Below are positions 7,940 to 10,396 of a stretch of 10,396 bases of DNA, piece by piece. The notes under the pieces are model-generated. The model saw only the letters and a list, made by a program, of their open reading frames with translations, had not been told where the DNA came from and made no database searches. This DNA is from Bondarzewia mesenterica (lineage: Eukaryota; Basidiomycota; Agaricomycetes; Russulales; Bondarzewiaceae), in assembly GCA_004802705.1 (NCBI GenBank), contig SGPL01000853.1, positions 1-10,396 of the forward strand, written 5' to 3'. The position numbers were made by a program, and so were the translations under genes. Position 1 is the stretch's first letter; every line of letters starts with the position of its first letter.

Positions 7940-8249
7940 TGCCCCTATAGCTATGCTCTCTCTTTAAATAACTAGATTTATTCCCGACATATGTTGGACG
8001 GCGGCCTTTCCCATCTCCCCCAGGGGTCTACTGCATGCACGGTCCTCTCCACTTTTCTCCATCGTCTTCCATCGAGCGCACGCATCGCTGCCGACCGTTG
8101 GAAGTGTAAAGACTCGTGAATAGTACTTCGCTATCAAATAACCCCAGAAAAAAAAATGCTGTGGACATAAAGGCGCGCGCTTTTATTTTTGGTATTGTTT
8201 TCCCCCTGAGTCTATCCCTACCGGTCAGACTTTGTTTTATTCCTCAACG
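7940..8249 (+). promoter_or_regulatory. Pyrimidine-rich proximal promoter / 5' leader of the DUF6534 gene
   Basis: Several C/T-rich stretches (about 8005-8075 and 8200-8245) precede the start codon, as is common in basidiomycete promoters lacking a strong TATA box. CCCCT/AGGGG words, which resemble stress response elements, occur near 7940, near 8021 and in the TTTTCCCCCTGAG stretch near 8205. An upstream ATG at 8156 opens a four-codon frame (MLWT) ending at 8170; it would act as a uORF if transcription starts before it. The start site is not determinable from sequence. Confidence 0.35.
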
Positions 8250-10286
8250 ATGGATATCGGAACACTGTGAGCTTTCTTGACAGAGATTCGCAATTATTGC
8301 TTATCGTCGAGGTGACATCGCAGCTGGGGCGCCCTCGCCGTGGGCATCATGCTCAACCTCATGCTCTACGGAGTCATGTTCGTGCAATGCTATATCTATA
8401 CTGGCACATTCGGGAAACGGTGAGCACGATCCCCTTTACTTCCAACCATCTCGAACAAGTGATCGAACGATTTTGAACCATAGTGATCCGATGTGGATAA
8501 GGTTATTCGTGAGTGCATGCACCCCTTTCTCGCAATAATATTGGTTACATGCGTGCACAGGTCGCCTACCTTTTCATCGCAGACACTGTCCTCACTGCTT
8601 TCGCTGCTGCGATTCTGTACGTCTATCTCATCAAACACTTCGGTCAGCTCCCTTCTCTTTCTTATTATCCCCTGAAAATGACACATAATAAATCTGACAT
8701 TCGAATGCAGGCGAAATCACATATCTCACCCACGCAACTTGGCGCAAGTCTTTTCCTCGTGAAAATTATCCAAAAAAAAGCTAACTAAATCTTTCCATTC
8801 ACAGTGTTCCGCACAGGTACGGTGTCCTCAGCATATAAATATTTCTTTGATTGTTGGACTTTACTACATGACCACATCACCGTCTTATTTTAAATCACTC
8901 AGATCCTGCCATGACTGTAAGCAAACTCCATTCATCTAGTCTCGTTCGAATACACTGACGCCTCCGACGCCGTGATTGCTGCAGGGCATCATTTCCTTCT
9001 CCGTGCAGCTCTTCTTCGCCTACCGCGTCAAGCGCCTCACGGGCAATACATGGGCTGCCATCTTCATCAGCGCCTTTTCCTTCGCCTCCTTCTGTACGCC
9101 CCCCCCTTCCCTTCCTGCATGTCATCGACGATGGTGAGCTGACACAAAAATGCGGGGGCAGGCGGCTCGTTGGGCACCACGATTGCGGTCCACTGGTGGC
9201 CCGAGTTCAGCCAGTTCCAAAAATTTAAAGTCGTCCCGATCATATGGCTCACCTGTGGTGTCATCGCGGACGTCACCATCACTGTCGTCCTCGTTCGTTT
9301 CCTGGTACGTAACGTAACTTGAACCCAACCACTTCCATGAACCAAGAGAACATGTCTGATTTTTCTGTCGCTGACACCTTTGACAGAGAAAACAGCGCAC
9401 GGGCTTCGTCGCTACTGATGACGTCATAGACCGAATCACCCGAGGTGCGTGCAGCCCTATTTCTTCTGGGTAATTTTGTTCTGCGAGGCTGACACTGATC
9501 TCTTCTTGGTTAGTGACTATTCAAACCGGTCTCCTCACGTCAGTCGTCGCAATTGTAGACATGATCCTCTACCTTGTCAGCGTACGTCTTCTCATCTCCC
9601 TCATCTCTGTCTCAAGTTCTAATTACTCCCTGAATTATTCCCTCTTTCTGACAGAAAACAGACTTGTATGCCCCCATCCTCTCCGCCCCATCCAGCCCTC
9701 CGACACTTCAATTCCTAACTGACTCACCTTCCTTTATCATTATCCCTGTCGATTAAACAGGCACCTCCTGTTCAATTTCCCTTTGTCAAAGCTCTACACG
9801 ACCAGCCTGATGTCGAACCTCAACTCGCGCGGGAGCTGGCAGGGCAGCCACACACGCAACAACATGTCCAGCCCAAGTGGAGAACATGCCGGCACGAGTG
9901 GCAGACCCCCGGCCGCCCAGGTCCAGCGGCAAAAGCCTGTGCGTCCCTCTCCCTCCTATCCTCCACCTCCCTCCTTCCTTCCCCCTTCCCTGTTCTTTTT
10001 CCCGCATCATTTTCATCCGAGGTTCTTATTGACGAGCGATCGGTAAACTTTGATAGGGCCCAGACGCCGTACTCATCAGAAAAGATGTCACAACCGTACA
10101 CGTCCCCCTCCCCTCCCACTTAGACACACAAATTCATGCGCTGACGTTTAACAGGTCACGGACACAGGCCAATGCCTTTCATACGCGCCCTTCGCGCACG
10201 ACATGGACGCCATGAAACCGGACGCCATCGACGGCCCCGCACCAGAGTCGAGCGTCAGGTCCAAGGTGGAGGACTCACATGTCTGA
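8250..10286 (+). CDS. DUF6534-family multi-pass membrane protein, 15 exons, 343 residues
   Basis: Fifteen exons joined across GT-AG introns give 344 codons including the stop, without internal stops. The protein starts MDIGTLWGALAVG, then LYGVMFVQCYIY, matching the N-terminal pattern of DUF6534 proteins of Agaricomycetes. It continues with DPAMTGIISFSVQLFFAYR and ends its membrane part with the diagnostic FNFPLSKLYTTSLMSNLNSR. Hydrophobic segments lie at about residues 7-31, 46-70, 97-115, 119-144, 165-183, 203-224 and 229-247, suggesting seven passes. RKQRTGFVATDDVIDRI (183-199) is the usual cytosolic loop before the last two helices. Residues 255-343 form a polar, probably disordered tail. 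No biochemical role is known for the family. The first codon gives a consistent hydrophobic N terminus, and exon 1 has only 17 nt. Confidence 0.93.
8250..10286 (+). other. Exon map of the DUF6534 gene
   Basis: Exons are 8250-8266, 8324-8419, 8484-8508, 8561-8642, 8711-8758, 8805-8816, 8903-8916, 8985-9093, 9162-9304, 9387-9444, 9514-9581, 9655-9665, 9761-9938, 10057-10095 and 10155-10286. Seven are 60 nt or shorter, and three are only 12, 14 and 11 nt (exons 6, 7 and 12). Exons 6 and 7 together supply LFRTDPAMT. Intron 5 (8759-8804, 46 nt) uses the weak donor gtgaaa with a clear ctaac branch site. An alternative donor, gtcttt at 8748, breaks the DPAMT motif and was not chosen. Least certain are exons 5-6 and the start of exon 14. 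Confidence 0.85.
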
Positions 10287-10396
10287 CCTTCTGAGTGTCG
10301 CGCCACTCACTCTCGAGTGTCTGGGTGCGCCGCGTCCTCTCTTCACCTCTTTCCTACTTCCTCTTCTTCCTCCCTTCCCTCCCCCAGCCGCTTGTC
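10287..10396 (+). other. 3' flank of the DUF6534 gene
   Basis: The stop codon is at 10284-10286. The remaining 110 bases hold a short GAGTG...CACTC inverted repeat (about 10291-10309) and then a C/T-rich tract up to the window end. No AATAAA-type signal is visible. The C/T tract could be 3' UTR or the promoter of a further gene outside the window. Confidence 0.5.

Larger units (their letters stand above)
6607..8249. other. Divergent intergenic region between the ABC transporter and the DUF6534 gene
   Basis: No protein-coding gene is recognised in these 1643 bases. Frames of 60-100 codons occur on both strands (for example 6951-7196 plus and 7439-7738 minus) but show no family resemblance or splice-supported extension. 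The start codons of the flanking genes face away from each other, so both promoters must lie here. The region contains the motif cluster at 6748-6905, the CCAAT/TATA pair at 7196-7227, small inverted repeats and a pyrimidine-rich stretch before 8250. Short tandem repetitions such as TGATAGC twice near 7921-7933 and GATCGAC twice near 7898-7914 are present but minor. Confidence 0.7.

Noticed and set aside
8895..9439. Minus-strand frames of 76-105 codons
   Set aside because: They are antisense to exons 8-10 of the DUF6534 gene and their introns.
1..10396. CRISPR arrays, tRNA or rRNA genes, complete transposon genes
   Set aside because: No regularly spaced repeats, tRNA-like arms, rRNA-like blocks, or transposase or reverse transcriptase motifs were seen on either strand.

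Overview
The window looks like nuclear DNA of a mushroom-forming basidiomycete (Agaricomycetes). The evidence is very dense short GT-AG introns (about 46-95 nt, often separating exons of only 11-25 nt), a fungal PDR-type ABC pump, and a multi-pass membrane protein of the DUF6534 type, a family I know almost only from Agaricomycetes. Both genes are fragmented in simple six-frame translation, but they can be rejoined across canonical splice sites into complete, stop-free reading frames.

Layout. 1-783: no gene. It holds a cluster of TCCGGA hexamers (143-245) that looks like part of a dispersed repeat, then AT-rich 3' flank. 784-6606, minus strand: one full-length ABCG/PDR drug-efflux transporter. 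I resolve 26 exons and 25 introns, giving 1479 codons including the stop and a 1478-residue protein with order NBD1-TMD1-NBD2-TMD2. 6607-8249: a 1.64 kb gene-poor region between two divergently transcribed genes. It carries an AP-1/Gcn4-type site, a perfect 12-bp inverted repeat, an exact match to the yeast pleiotropic drug response element, a CCAAT+TATA pair with no recognisable gene behind it, and a pyrimidine-rich core promoter for the right-hand gene. 8250-10286, plus strand: a 15-exon gene for a 343-residue DUF6534 protein with about seven hydrophobic segments and a polar C-terminal tail. 10287-10396: pyrimidine-rich 3' flank.

Function. The ABC protein should be an ATP-driven plasma-membrane exporter of hydrophobic compounds, with one catalytic and one degenerate nucleotide-binding site as usual in the family. 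The DUF6534 protein has no established function. The two genes share an upstream region and could be co-regulated, but the sequence cannot show this. I see no CRISPR array, tRNA, rRNA or complete transposon. The most unusual features are the regulatory-looking motif cluster between the genes, the orphan CCAAT/TATA pair, the TCCGGA repeat cluster and the runs of micro-exons.
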